Below, one piece after another: positions 43,926 to 55,758 of a DNA stretch of 64,000 bases. Within the stretch, counting starts at the first letter, position 1. Each line of letters begins with the position of its first letter. Source of the stretch: JAYUDN01 sp043739785 (lineage in GTDB: Bacteria > Patescibacteriota > Gracilibacteria > BD1-5 > UBA2023); contig JAYUDN010000028.1 in the NCBI GenBank assembly GCA_043739785.1, positions 1 through 64,000 of the forward strand, written 5' to 3'. A program made the position numbers and the translations under genes. The notes beneath the pieces were generated by a model that saw only the letters and a program-made list of their open reading frames with translations, made no database searches and was not told the DNA's origin.

Positions 43926-45074
43926 TTATTTCTTATCCAATCCCAACATAGCGACTCCAAAGAGTATGGCTGCGATTCCAGAAGAAACAAAGAATGGGAG
44001 TGATTTATCAACGGCGTAAAAAGTACCTACGAGAAACGGTCCCATAATATTGGCTATACTTACGACGGAAGTATTGTATCCCATGACCTTCCCGACTTCT
44101 TTCCCCGATTTGTTCGCGATGAGTGAACTGATCGAAGGCTGGAATGATCCCATGGCGAGGGGAAAAAGCGGGATGATGAAAAATAACCAGAAGACACTTC
44201 GATTGATAGCGAAGAGAAGAAGACTCAGTACCATGAGAGCAAGTGCTATCTGGATCATCTGTTTCTCCACAAAGTACCGACGTACATACTTTACGAGTCC
44301 TCCCTGGTAGATCACCGCGATGAGCCCTACGAGAGAAAGAGTATATCCGATCTGATTCGCATTGAAGTGGAAGATATCTGCATAGTACTGACTCGATCCT
44401 GACTGGATAGAAGAAAAAGCCAAGGTTCCTCACCAAGAAAGAATAAGGAGAATAATGACTTCCTTCGAGAAGTGAAAGGGTACATGTTCTGTATGCATTT
44501 CTTCGACATGTTTCTTGGGTTCTGGAAGTCGGAAGATAATCATCAGAAAATTGATAGCAATCGCGATACTACAACCGATAATCACATACTCAATCCCCCA
44601 CTTCGAAAGAAGACCTCCGATTGCTGGTCCGATGAGGAACGCCATACCAAATGCCGCTCCGATCAGACCCATATTTTTTGTCTTCTCAGCGGGTTTCGAA
44701 ATATCTGAAATATACGCCTGCACGATTCCGAATCCAGCTCCTCCGAGTCCAGAGATAAATCGTGCTGCGATAAAGATAAGAAAGAGTACATTTACACCGA
44801 CAGGAAGAAAGCCTTTCGAGAGGCTTATAAAAAGCGTGATATAACCGATGAGATTCAGCCCTGAGGTAAGGATAAGGAGATTCTTGCGGCCATATTTGTC
44901 AGAAAGTCTCCCGAAAAGGAGTCCTCCGAGGAACATGCCAACTGCGAATATTCCCTGAGAGTAGGGCGTCCACTGTTCACCAACTCAAAAATTGGTGATA
45001 ATATCGGGAAGTACTGGTATGAGTATACCGATACCGAGGATGTCGAGAAATGCGGTGAGGAGGATAAGAAACAT
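43926..45074 (-). CDS. major facilitator superfamily exporter (TetA/MdtG-like)
   Basis: A 382-residue, 12-helix drug:H+ antiporter-like protein. FLDILGIGILIPVLPDII is helix 1, GRLSDKYGRKNLL the MFS loop 2-3 motif, and ISGLGGAGFGIVQAYISD the motif C-like helix 5 region (antiporter). TGA Gly at 44427 and near residue 30. The end is GLDKK followed by TAA. Unlike the MFS gene at 39235, the DHA1-type motif suggests efflux. Substrate unknown. Confidence 0.88.
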
Positions 45075-45179
45075 AAGTAAGAGTGGGTAGGTATTAGGAA
45101 GGAGGAGGTAGGGTTTGGAGAAATTGAAAAATTGTGGAATGAATACTCGGATAAATCAGAGGAGACCAGAAATCAAACA

Positions 45180-45617
45180 CTATCACCTATCAAATTGCTG
45201 GCTGGAGTATATGGCTTCTTCTATGAAGTCAAGGACTTCTCGATTGAACGCTACGATGTCACTTGCTTCATGTGGATTGAGGTACTGGAGTTCCGAGCAT
45301 TTACTTGGTTCGGTATTTTTGATTTCACCTTTGTATTTTTCTATTTCAGCAAAGATGTTGAAGTAGGTCCGATCATCCGATATCCTATGGGCTATATGAA
45401 CGATTTTGATATGAACTTCCTCTACTTCAATACTGAGCTCTTCTTGAAGTTCACGGACGAAGGATTTTTTCATCGTTTCTCATAGTTCCATATGCCCGCT
45501 CGGAAGCTGAAAAAATCCATCCATATATCCAGTATTCTGTCGTTTCTGGAAGAGGATCCGTGCGTCATCATCTCGGATGATAGCAAACACGGCGGCATGG
45601 AAGAGGGGTTGGCGCAT
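45180..45617 (-). CDS. Nudix hydrolase
   Basis: A 145-residue Nudix protein: FHAAVFAIIRDDDARILFQK, then the Nudix box FFQLPSGHMELGETMKKS with FVRELQEELSIEV, the E of ELQEE being the metal ligands. The Gly in MELGET is TGA. It ends with FDR, TGA (45183-45185) and TAG, that is, one extra Gly after an apparent former TGA stop. Third free-standing Nudix protein in the window. Confidence 0.9.
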
Positions 45618-45695
45618 AGGGAGATTGGAAGTTGAATGATGGAAGAATTAAAATTCTACTATATTTCTTAGAGAAATAAGGAAAGAGTTATAATA

Positions 45696-48600
45696 TTATC
45701 TTCTAAAGGGTTTAATGACTTTTGTAGAAGTGATTTTATCAAACAGAATTCAGGATTCTTGATTTATTAGATATCATCAAAATACTACTAGTATATAAAC
45801 ACTTGAAATAATTAAGTTAATATTTGTAGAAAATCAATCAATTAGTTTGAGTTTATTAAGAATTAGCCAAACCAATCCAAATATCCAGAAGATGATAATT
45901 CGTTGAAAACTCTTTATTACTCATAGCTCTCGTCATTCCATACTAACAAACCTTAGTCATAAAACATACATACCAATGCTTGCTCTTAAGAATCAAGGTA
46001 TTAATATATAGTAAACAATCGCTATAGATAATACATTTATGTTTATTCAAAAATAGAATCAAACTAAGAAAACAAGTCATCAAAACAATCCTCAAATTAT
46101 CATATCTAAAACGAAGGCAAAGAATCTAATATACTTTCTAATAAAACGAAGTATGAATACAGAAAAGATGGAATGAACGATTTTTTTATAAAACGATTTT
46201 AATACTGATTCTTTAGGATTCAGATACACTTCATAGTAGATTCCTTTGACGACGAAGAGGGTGAGGAGAGAAGCGGAGATAACTCAGAAGATAATCGTGA
46301 ATCCCATCCCACTCCAGAATCGATCACGGAGGGCGATTGGGAGGATACCGAGCGCGGTCGTTATCGTGGTGAGAAGCATCGGTTCCAGTCGAGAGGATCC
46401 GGCTTCGACCAGGGCGGTGATACCTTCGACGCCCTTTTTGAGGTTTTCATTGATCGCGGATATTAGAATAATCCCATGATTAACGGCGATTCCTGTGAAG
46501 GCGATGAATCCTATTCCAAATGGAAGGGAGAATTTATTGTCTGTCAGGAGGAGGCCAAGCATCACAAATGGCAGAGACATAATCACCGAGTAGAGGATGA
46601 CAAGCGGTTGAGAGAAGCTATGAAACTGGAGTGTGAGAATCGCAAATATTACGATGAGAGCGATAAAGAAAGCTGAGAGTACGGCGGTGATAAGCTCCTT
46701 ATTGGACTCGGTTTCTCATCATTTTTCGAAGGAGATTCCGTTCGGATAGGTATAGGTATCGGCAAATTTTTGAAATTTCGCCTGTGTCCCGACGCTATCA
46801 ATCTCGAGATCGAGATCGGCATCGACCGTGATCTGAAGTTTTCCATCGGTTCTTGAAACTTGCGCGGTCGCATTGGTCAGATTAGTATCGACGAATTCTC
46901 CAACCTTGTAGGAGGTATTCCCTACTTGGATGGGTATCGCCAGGATATCTTCGAGTCGGACATCGTTAGAAAACTTCGAAGACTTGAGTCGGATATCCAT
47001 ATCTTCTCCCTTGTCTTCGACGGTTCCGATGAGTATTCCATTCATATTCTGAGCGATCTGAGCATAGATGGCACTCGCAGAAATACCTGCCGTGGTCATG
47101 AGTTCTTTTTTGAGGGCGAAGATAAATTGCCCAGGCGTATCATTCGAAGATCGTCCCACATTTTTGGTTCCAGGTACTCCTTTGAGGTAGGTTTCAAAAT
47201 CCTTTGAAACATTGATAAGGATAGGGAGTTTATCTGCATTATCGGCGATAAGCTTGAGTCCTACAGCTTTGCTTCCAGGAGGACCATTTTTGAGAACTTC
47301 ACTCACGACTTTGTACCCTTTTGATTCGAAAATCCTGAGTTTTTCGAAGAGTTTCTTTTCGAGGTCAAATACAGAGAGCTCCTTATTGGTTTTTCGTATT
47401 TTCTTTTTCGTCAGCTGTACCGAGACGCTTGCCTTATTTCCACTGATAGAAATCGTCGTGTATTTGATCTCAGGGTATCCATGGAAGAGGTCAGTCACTC
47501 CTGAGAGGTCTCGAGTAGTCACTTCTGTCTTTTGTCAGACGCTTCCCTCGACGGTAAATGAGGTCTGATTATTATCATCACCAGGAAAAATATCGAACCC
47601 GACGAGAGGAGCGAGAAATATAAAACTAAGGATAAGCAAAGTTACCGGGATAAATATAGCCAACCGCCTCAGTAGCGTATGTTCGAGGAAGTTTCTGAGA
47701 ACTCACTTATACCAGTTTGTGACCTTATGGATGACGCGAATTCGAAGTGGCGCGATCGCTTCCTCGATTTTTATTTTTCATTCGCGTTCGAGGAGGAGGA
47801 GCTCTTTTTCTTCATCGGTCGCGTACTCGATAGCGTGCGGATCATCGACGTAGGTCTTCCCTTTTCTCACGAAGAGCAAGTAGAGAGCACTATTGACTGT
47901 AAGGGCGAGGACGAGACCGGTGGCGAGGACTCAGAAGATCGTGATCGGGATAAAGGAAAGAAATTTTCCCAAGATTCCCGGAAGGGTCATCATCGGTATG
48001 AATACGACAATAGTGGTCATCACTCCCGAGATTATAGGAACACCATATTCTCTCAGAGCGAGCATAATCGCCGAGCGCGGATCATATCCGACTCGGATCT
48101 TCGCACTGGCTCCTTGTACGATCACGATGATCGTATCGACCGCGATACCGAAAGACAGGATGAGCGAGAAATTCGTCAGAAAGTTCATCGTATATCCTCC
48201 ATAGAACAGGAGGAGGAATGTCGAGAGAAAGGCGAGAGGGAGGGTCACACTGGCGAACAGGGAGTCTCGAAAGCCTACGAAAAGATACATGGCGACAAAT
48301 ACGAGAGCGAGTGTCGTGAGGGCTTCCTTGAAGAGTTCGTTGTAGTCGTCTCTGATATTATCCGCGAGATCAATCCCGTAAGCGTACCCGAAGTCACTAT
48401 AGGTCGGGAGACGAAAGGCATCTTCTACTACTTTTTTTGCGTTATCACTCGCATAGAATATACTCGCAGAATCATTTTTATTGACGGTGAGTCCGACGTA
48501 ACTAAAGGATGAATTAGTTCCTGTCCCACTTGTTAGAACCTCTGTGGAAGGACCAAATACGATATAGTTTTTGGCATCATTTTTATACTTGCGCTCTATC

Positions 48601-49463
48601 GTCGCAAGCTCTCCGAGGGTGGTCGTTCCTCATTTCGGGAGGGAGATAGGAATGGAGAGAAAGTCAAAACTCTTTCGATTTTTTCACTCGATTCGAAAGT
48701 CATATTTCTTATCCCCGATTGCAAAATTTCCTACTGGTTGATCGCGATTCAGGCTTTGTATAAGGGTTGCTATCGTAGAGAGTGAGAGTCCAAGATTCGC
48801 CAGTTTTTCTTCTGGTATGATAAACTGTACTTCGTAGGTAGAGTCATTTCCTCCACCACTTTCGACGGGTTTCCCAGCACCTCCAGCGGAGAGGCTCACC
48901 TTATTGACTCCTGGAGCTTGCTCGATTTTTTCTTTGAGTTCTATGGCCTTGTCGAAGAGATGGGCTTTCGAGGCATTCGGGTCCGTCGAGTAGAGAAATA
49001 TCGAAAAGGTACGGTTGGTATCGCTTTCGATTTCAGTAATAACGGGAGTCTTCGCATCGGTCGGGAGTACCGCGCGACTCACACTGCTTCGTACATCTGA
49101 GAGGACATCCTTCGAGTTGGCACTCGTCTTTAGAGTGAGAGTCAGGCTCGAAAACCCGAGCGATGAACTGGTCGCTATCTTATCGATTCCCTTGATATCT
49201 TTCACTTCTTTGTATATCTTATCACTCACGAGTGAGTCCATATCGATGGGATTGGTTCAAGGATAGGCGGTCGAGATGGATATGATACCGAGTTTGACGG
49301 AAGGGCTTGATTCTTTCGGTATATTGTAGGCCGAAAGACCTCCCATAATGATAATCGTAATGACGATGAGGTAAGAAATCCGAAATTGACGAATCCAAAA
49401 TCCATAAAATCAGGAGGTGAATTTTTCTTGGAGTTCTTCGATTCTTTTCGTGATAGTATTCAT
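45696..49463 (-). CDS. RND efflux transporter fused to a C-terminal RDD domain
   Basis: A 1255-residue inner-membrane pump. Residues ~1-1080 are an AcrB/MexB-type RND protein: N-terminal helix (SYLIVITIIIMGGLSAYNIP), periplasmic porter loops, LPLAFLSTFLLLFYGGYTMN, LSFGIAVDTIIVIVQGA, a second porter domain and GIAVNHGIILISAINENL. Without any TAA/TAG the frame continues (checked codon by codon from 46283 to 46141) into a ~165-residue RDD domain, IPGFLRASIGMYVLGLRFVS, with three further helices and a Gly-rich start. About 20 TGA codons, very dense in the RDD part. The membrane-fusion protein is encoded 1 base upstream. Likely exports small toxic molecules. Confidence 0.9.
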
Positions 49464-49464
49464 A

Positions 49465-51291
49465 TTATTTTTTTATCTGAAGGATATGTTTCGTAGGATC
49501 GTAGTTAGCCGTATCAGTGAGGATAATCTTGGTACTAGCATCGAGGGTATCGAGTATTTCTATAGTGTCTCCTCGGAGTTTTCCGAGTTGAACGCTCCTA
49601 TACTCAATAGTATTGCCACTTCCCAGGAGCGCGAGCTCTCCTTCTTGCTCACTGATAATCTTGACCGCGGTGAGAGGAAGCGTGGTGATTTCTCCTTGGA
49701 TATTTTCCGTGCTTTCTCTCGAAAGGGTAAAGGTAATAGTTGCCGCACTTCCTAGGAAGTTACTCGCTCCAGGGACGCTGATACGGGTCGTGTAGAGGAG
49801 GTTCGTATTGGCCGCCCGAGAGAGAGCGGTGATGGTACCCGTAAAGGTATCATTTCCGATATTGACACTCAGAGTATCTCCCACACTGAGGTTGTTCGAA
49901 ATCGAGGATTCGAGATCAAGGTTGACTTCCGGAGTATTCGAAACGATTTCTATCATCGGAGTTCCGATATTGGTTCGTTGACCCACTGAGGTGATCACTC
50001 TCGTAATCGTCCCATCAAATGGTGCTGAAATCGTAAGTTTCGAGTATTCTCGCTTCGCTTGCTCGAGAGAGAGTTCACTGGTGGTCCGGTTCGCACCGAG
50101 TTGCGCGAGCGTAATCCCTTTATTTTTAAGTGCAACTTCTCGAGCATTACCCGCCTGTCGGAGTGAAAGCTCAGCGGCTTTGATCCGATCCTTGAGATCG
50201 ATAATATTGGTATTGTAGAGAAGCCTCGCCTCGGTCGAGTTATTGATAAGCGTTTTCTCATCAGGAGTGAGCTCTCGAGTCAGGCTTTCGATTGCGACTT
50301 TGACCGCGAGTTCATTGATCTTATAGTTTTTGAGAAAGGTGAGCGTCTGGAGCTTCCACGCACTGAAGGCGGTATCGCTTCCTTGGATACTCGAGCGATA
50401 TCCACTATAGATTCCGAGCCACGCATTATTCATATCTAGACTGAGGGATCCGGATATGACATTATTTTGGAGCATATAGATCATATCATCGACGTGCTTT
50501 CTGATCAGTGCATAGGCTTTCTCGATCATCTCGATATCTGCTTGAGCTGATTCAGGCGTGATAGGTTTGAGTTTTTTGGCCTTGAGGTTACCGAGCATCG
50601 CCATGGCGACTCCCCAAGAGTTATCACTTTCAACTTTGAGCGATCCCACTCGTGCCCCGAGCTGCGCTTCGAAGTTGTTGTTGGTATTTTCGAAAACGGT
50701 CGAAAGGCCGAGAATCTGATCAGATTGATAGAGGATTTGATCTAGGTTCTTCGCAGCATCAGCGAGGTAGAGTTTATAGTTGGTATCGAGATTATCGAGA
50801 GTTTTTTGATCCGCATTGACCAGCGTATCGAGTGCCAGAGGATTTTTCGCGATGATAGTATCGTAGGTGCGCTTCGCTTGCTCGTAGGCAATATCGGTAT
50901 CCTCGATGGCTTTGTCGAGCGCAAGGGATGATGCATCTACATTTTTATCCTGGATGACGAGGCTATTCTCTGCTTGAGCAAGGCGTATGTCATAGGAATT
51001 GATCGTATCCTTGAGAGAGATGAGGCTGGCTCATTTCTTTATCTTCTGTCATTCCTTTCCCTTTATGCTCGTGACTTCTCCAGCCGATTCGGCGACGAGG
51101 GTGAGTGAAGATCCGGCCGTGAGTCGAGCTGATTTTTCGACGGTATAGGATTCTATTTTCTTTCAGACGGACTTAGTCTCGATGATAAAAGGAATCTTCG
51201 CCACCGGTACAACGGTATTGATGGTCGATGAGGAACAAGCAGTAAGACTAAGAAGGAGTAGACTGAGTGTAATAGCGTAAATAAGTTTCAT
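49465..51291 (-). CDS. RND membrane-fusion (HlyD/AcrA-like) lipoprotein
   Basis: A 608-residue periplasmic adaptor. The N-terminus MKLIYAITLSLLLLSLTACS is a lipoprotein signal with lipobox LTAC. A biotinyl-lipoyl-like half (SLTLVAESAGEVTSIKGKEG) is followed by a very long helical region of ~350 residues, then the second half (YSKLTISAPFDGTITRVI) and beta-barrel (GDTLSVNIGNDTFTGTITAL). It is longer than usual adaptors (~400 residues) because of the helical region. The stop is 1 base from the RND start. Lipid anchoring in a monoderm-like CPR cell is notable: there is no obvious outer-membrane channel here. Confidence 0.88.
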
Positions 51292-51330
51292 AATAGACAG
51301 TTAGAGAAAATTGATTTTAGGGTCTGTAGT

Positions 51331-51558
51331 TTATCGCTCCATTTCTTCTTGCATATACTTCATCATAGCTGGAAGATTATCTGATTTGATGAGTCAGATA
51401 GCGATATCATGCTTCGTAATTACCATGAGAGAATCTCATTCTTTGATACTGAGGAGTTCTCGTACATCCTTCGGTATGACGATCTGACCCTTGGCACCGA
51501 CGGTGACGGTCGAGAACATTCGCATAGTAGGGTCGAGGCACTTTTCTTTTGTTGTCAT
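51331..51558 (-). CDS. AbrB/MazE-family DNA-binding regulator
   Basis: A 75-residue swapped-hairpin regulator. FSTVTVGAKGQIVIPKDVRELLSIKEGDSL is split here into STVTVGAKGQIVIPKDVREL and SIKEGDSLMVI, the AbrB/SpoVT fold; the Gly in KEGDS is TGA. The C-terminal ~25 residues are helical (MMKYMQEEME). It lies 39 bases upstream of the efflux lipoprotein on the same strand and is probably its regulator. Confidence 0.88.
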
Positions 51559-51694
51559 AAGTTGGAAAAGTTAGTTTTTTCATACTTATGATACAGATAT
51601 TTTGAGAAATGCAACTACAAAAATGAGAATAATTCTTGAAATTGAACAATAATGAGTATGATATATTCGCTACAAACATTCATTATTATATCCT

Positions 51695-52606
51695 ATGCTT
51701 ACTTTCCTCAAACGATTCGGACTCCTTATTGCTACGAATATCGCTGTTATGATACTGCTTTCCGTGATATTATTTTTCTTAGAAAAGTTCTATCCTGGTA
51801 TCACGACTCGTTCTGGTGGAATTGTGGGAACGCTGATTATTGCCCTTGTCATAGGTTTCGGTGGCGCCTTTATTTCTCTCTTTATCTCTCGATGGAGCGC
51901 GAAGCGAGCGTACAATATCGAACTCATAGACAAGGATAAACTTCACACCTACGATCCCAAGATGCAGGTCGTCTATCAGACTGTTTCTCGGATAGCTCTG
52001 GAACGCGGGATTGATATGCCAGAAGTAGGAATCTATGAAAGTATTGACCCCAATGCGTTTGCGACTGGAGCCACGAAAAATAGTTCTCTTGTGGCAGTTT
52101 CATCGGGACTTCTCGATCATATGAGTACGACAGAGATTGAGGGGGTCGTCTGACATGAGATGGCCCATATCCTGAATGGTGATATGGTCACCATGACCCT
52201 CCTCCAGGGAGTGATGAATACCTTCGTCTTTTTTCTTGCTCGAGTGATTGGAAATTTTATCGATAGTGCTGTTCTCAAAAATGAAAATGCTCGAGGTGCT
52301 GGATATTACCTCACGGTCATCGTCCTAGAAATTGTCCTTTGACTTCTCGCAGGATTGGTAGTGAACGCCTTCTCTCGCCATCGAGAGTATCGAGCTGATG
52401 AGGGGTGAGCGGGGTTTGTCGGAAAGTCGAAAATGATTGCCGGACTTCGTAAACTCAAGACCCTCATCAATATTACCAATCAAGTTCCCCAGACCAAACA
52501 GGCAACTTTGCAGATTTCAGCGAAGGAATGAATGCTTCTTTTCGCTTCTCATCCTCCTCTTGAGGACCGTATCAAAGCCCTCGAGGAAAACTATCGATTA
52601 CCGTAG
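51695..52606 (+). CDS. htpX: membrane zinc protease HtpX
   Basis: A 303-residue M48 metalloprotease for membrane-protein quality control. Two N-terminal helices (LIATNIAVMILLSVILFFL, IIALVIGFGGAFISLFI), the conserved NAFATGATKNSSLVAVSSGLL, the zinc motif GHEMAHILNGD, two more helices, and SRHREYRADEGGAGFVG with the third zinc ligand Glu. The Gly before HEMAH (52151-52153), the GG of DEGGAG and three others include TGA codons. The length matches the family (~290). The stop is TAG 52604-52606. Confidence 0.96.
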
Positions 52607-52665
52607 GCGGTGTGCGTTAAATTTAGCGATAATCTTTTCCCTTCGCTGATTTGTACATATAATAG

Positions 52666-53223
52666 AAACTCTACCGTCCCCTCCCCTACGAAATCACATA
52701 CCCAGTCAACTCTATTTGTGACAAAACTTTTTACGATCTCACCCGTGAGCTACTAGACTATTTACGAGATCATAACTATGAACGACTTTCACATATTTGT
52801 GATGATGATTTTGGTATTATCGATATCAACCCAACCGGGTGATCAGAAAATATCCGAGATCGGAAGGGATGGGAAGATTGGTTTCTGTGACTTTTTGAAA
52901 AACTCAAAACTATGGATGCCGAGACCTGGTCTGAGATTACGAGCTATGAGCCCCTGGCTGGAACAGATATAGGGTACTCGGTAGTCGAGTTAGATCAGAT
53001 ATTTATATTGGTATATCAGAAGCTGAAGATCCATGTATCAGCGACCATCATCGGGAAACTCACAGATGGAGAGTGGCATGAGTCTCGCTATCATAGCTCA
53101 CTTCTATCGATGGGACCTATGTATTTTTGAAAATCAAAAAATCCGAATCATTTGATTCGGATTTTTTTTATAAATATACACTACACCTTATGCCCCTCAG
53201 ACTTATGAAGAGCGATGAAGTAA
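52666..53223 (+). CDS. NTF2/SnoaL-like protein with anomalous ends
   Basis: Open frame with an NTF2-like pattern: DKTFYDLTRELLDYLRDHNY, DRKGWEDWFLGLFEKLKTMD, VELDQIFILVYQKLKIHVSA and GEWHESRYHSSLLS. Two internal TGA (GGS and LGL) must be Gly. There is no ATG before residue ~83, so the start is non-ATG or lost; a TATAAT box lies at 52660. A TGA at 53128-53130 directly precedes a perfect terminator, and no TAA/TAG occurs until 53221, beyond the terminator and inside the rhodopsin gene on the other strand. The functional end is therefore unclear. Function unknown. Confidence 0.6.
53136..53169. terminator. bidirectional terminator between NTF2-like and rhodopsin genes
   Basis: AATCCGAATCA and TGATTCGGATT form an 11-bp stem with a two-base loop, flanked by A6 and T8. 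It serves the rightward NTF2-like gene and the leftward rhodopsin gene. Confidence 0.93.
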
Positions 53224-53927
53224 ATATATATACCAAAGACCGCTTTTGCGAGAAGATCCGCGATCGTGTATCAGACCTGTACTCCTACCATTGCACTCGT
53301 ACCTTCTATATTGAGGAGTGGGAGGATATAGACGATCGGATAGAAACACCAAGTAGCTAAGATAATCCAACGAGCCGTGATGATAAGGTTTTTTACACCG
53401 ACAGGCTGGGACTTGATCGAGACACTAAGTCCGACGAAGAGCTGATACACGAGATAGACAAATGGAATCATACTAAGAACCCACCAAAGAAGCTTCGTAG
53501 ACATATCAGTAGAAGTTTCTCCAGGATATCCGAGGATAATCATAAGTGCCGCCATAAGTCCAAACCAAAATGCTTTTGAGTAGGTTTCTTTTTTCGAGAG
53601 GCTCATGACGAGTATGAGCTCGATTAGGAGAAGTGGTACCGTCAAGAGCCAGTCAACATATCGGTAAGCATGATTGAAAGCATGTCCTGTCGATGTGATG
53701 ACTCCATTTATTACCGAATAGGATGCATCCCAGCTATTGAAAATACGGAAATAGTGATAGGTAGCGATCGCCGTCACGAGTCCAGATATCGTGAGCGCGG
53801 TACGGTATTCGGGAGCGACTTGAGATCGCTGGAGCCAGAGAAAAAAGGTTGCTGCTCCCATTCATGCTATAGCAAATGAAAAGGCGTTGTATACCATATC
53901 GAATTGACCAAGGCTAATAAGTTCCAT
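53181..53927 (-). CDS. proton-pumping rhodopsin (proteorhodopsin type)
   Basis: A 248-residue seven-helix retinal protein. Helix C reads YRYVDWLLTVPLLLIELIL: Asp (acceptor), Thr and Glu (donor) give the DTE motif of outward proton pumps, and the residue matching proteorhodopsin 105 is Leu, the green-light form. Helix G has ADLLAKAVFGIY with the retinal-binding Lys. GYPGE follows helix E. TGA Gly occur at 53868 and 53271. It would turn light into a proton gradient across the membrane. The retinal-synthesis cassette starts about 360 bases away, divergently. Confidence 0.96.
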
Positions 53928-54043
53928 AAGAAAATATTTATAAAATAAAGTAAGCCATATGTACTCTATGGAGATTCGATTTTTTTGCAAACAAATCTAT
54001 ACACACTCCGGGGAGTATATAAGAGATAATTACATATATAAAT

Positions 54044-54191
54044 TAGGGTCTTCCACAGTTATCGGTTAGTTTTTCGGAGTAATTTTAGTATTTCTTTGTA
54101 GATATTTTTTCAGCTTATACGACAGTTATATTTAAATTCAGATTCTTTCAAATAGTAATAAAGGAATTACCGTCAACTGGGGAAGACCCTA
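54044..54191. mobile_element. MITE-like element, left copy
   Basis: About 148 bases bounded by terminal inverted repeats TAGGGTCTTCCACAGTT (54044-54060) and AACTGGGGAAGACCCTA (54175-54191), with one mismatch. The terminal TA at both ends could be a TA target duplication as made by Tc1/mariner/IS630 transposases. There is no coding capacity. The same element in the same orientation is at 58722-58867. Confidence 0.85.
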
Positions 54192-54284
54192 AATTTGATT
54201 TTCCTGAGAGAATTGATACTATTCTTCTCGATTTCTGATTTGCACTAAAGTATACCTTCCGAGTTTAAGAATTTATTTATCAAT

Positions 54285-55748
54285 ATGAAGACAGCACTTG
54301 TAATATGATCTGGCATAAGTGGACTCTCTATCGCTTGTTATCTTGCGAAGGCAGGCTATAAGGTGCAGCTATATGAGAAAAATAATCAACTCTGATGACG
54401 ATCGGGCCTCTTCCAAGAAGCATGATATACCTTCGATATGTGACCTTCATGGTATCTTATGCCTGAGGTATTTGAAAGTTTTTTTTCATATTTTTGAAAG
54501 AAAACATCCGACTACTATAAGAGCGAAAAGCTTGATCCAGCATATCGGATATTTTTCTCTGATCAGGATTTTGTAGATATATCGACGAAACTCGAAGATA
54601 ATATACAGCTTTTTGAGAGTCTAGAGCCATGAGCATGAGAAAGACTCATAGAATATATATCTATCGCAAAAGAGGAGTATGAAGTAGCAATAGGATCTTT
54701 GATCCAGAAGAATTATGATTCATTCAGTGATTTATTTTCACTGAAGGGTCTCCGATTTATAGCAAAATTCAAAAATTTCATAAGTTATGAATCATATGTA
54801 AGAAAATATTTCTCATCACCGAAACTCCAGAAGATACTCCTCTATACTTCTGTATTTCTCGGCTGAAGTCCAAAAAATACACCAGCACTCTACTCACTCA
54901 TCAACCACTGTGACTTCAATGACGGGGTATACTTCCCAAAAGGCTGAATATATTCTCTAGTTCAAGCATTCGTATCTCTCGCAGAGGAGCTCTGAGTAGA
55001 GATGTATACGAATAGAGAAGTGAAGAAAATAATGATAAAAGATGGGAGAGCTCTATGAATAGAGCTCGAATCATGAGAAATACTCTGAAGTATCGTGGTA
55101 TCAAGTGGCGACTATCACTATGCAGACCAGGTACTCATAGATCCAAAATATAGACAGTATACACAGAAACAGTGGGATTCTATGACGCTTTCACCGAGTG
55201 GATTTATACTGTATCTCGGGATACATAAGAAAATCCCAGCATTAGAGCACCATACATTATTCTTTGATCCTGACTGGGATAATCATTTTAATTCTATATA
55301 TAAGGATAAAACTCTTTGTGAGACTCCCTCATACTATGTATCTTGCGTGAGTAAGACTGATCCCACAGTTGCTCCAACTTGATGTGAAGCGGTATTTATT
55401 TTTGTACCTACTGCTCCATGACTCAAGCTGAGTGAGTGAGAGAAAAACGAGTATGCAGATAAGATTATCTCTGGACTTTCTCGAGCCATCTGAGAAGATC
55501 TTGCATGATATATAGATATGCGGAGGATATACACAGGGGATGATTTTTCGAAGGATTATTTTGCCTTTTGAGGCAATGCTCTGGGTCTTGCCCATACTTT
55601 TAGGCAGACACTGACACTCAGACCCAAGAATAAACATCCGAAAGTTTCTTGACTCTATTTCACTGGACACTATACGACGCCTGGAACTGGTATGCCGATG
55701 GTTCTTATCTCATCGAAACTGGTAAAAGATAAAATTTTAGCAGACTAA
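54285..55748 (+). CDS. crtI: phytoene desaturase CrtI
   Basis: A 487-residue FAD enzyme that desaturates phytoene to lycopene. The N-terminal dinucleotide fold is VIGSGISGLSIACYLAKAGY followed by GGRSG; GYTFDMGPSWYLMPEVF and FPKGGIYSLVQAF are CrtI blocks, and the C-terminal GTGMPMVLISSKL region is the conserved FAD-binding end (HYTTPGTGMP). About 18 TGA codons encode Gly, so standard-code annotation shatters it. ATG 54285 lies ~30 bases after a TATACC box. crtB starts 10 bases downstream. Confidence 0.95.
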
Positions 55749-55758
55749 TATATCTCCT

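Noticed and set aside
47679..48512. Long rightward open frame opposite the RND pump
   Set aside because: Highly charged, repetitive antisense of a conserved membrane protein; a codon-bias shadow.
51695..52606. htpX as a pseudogene broken by stops
   Set aside because: All apparent stops are TGA at conserved glycines; the gene is intact in code 25.
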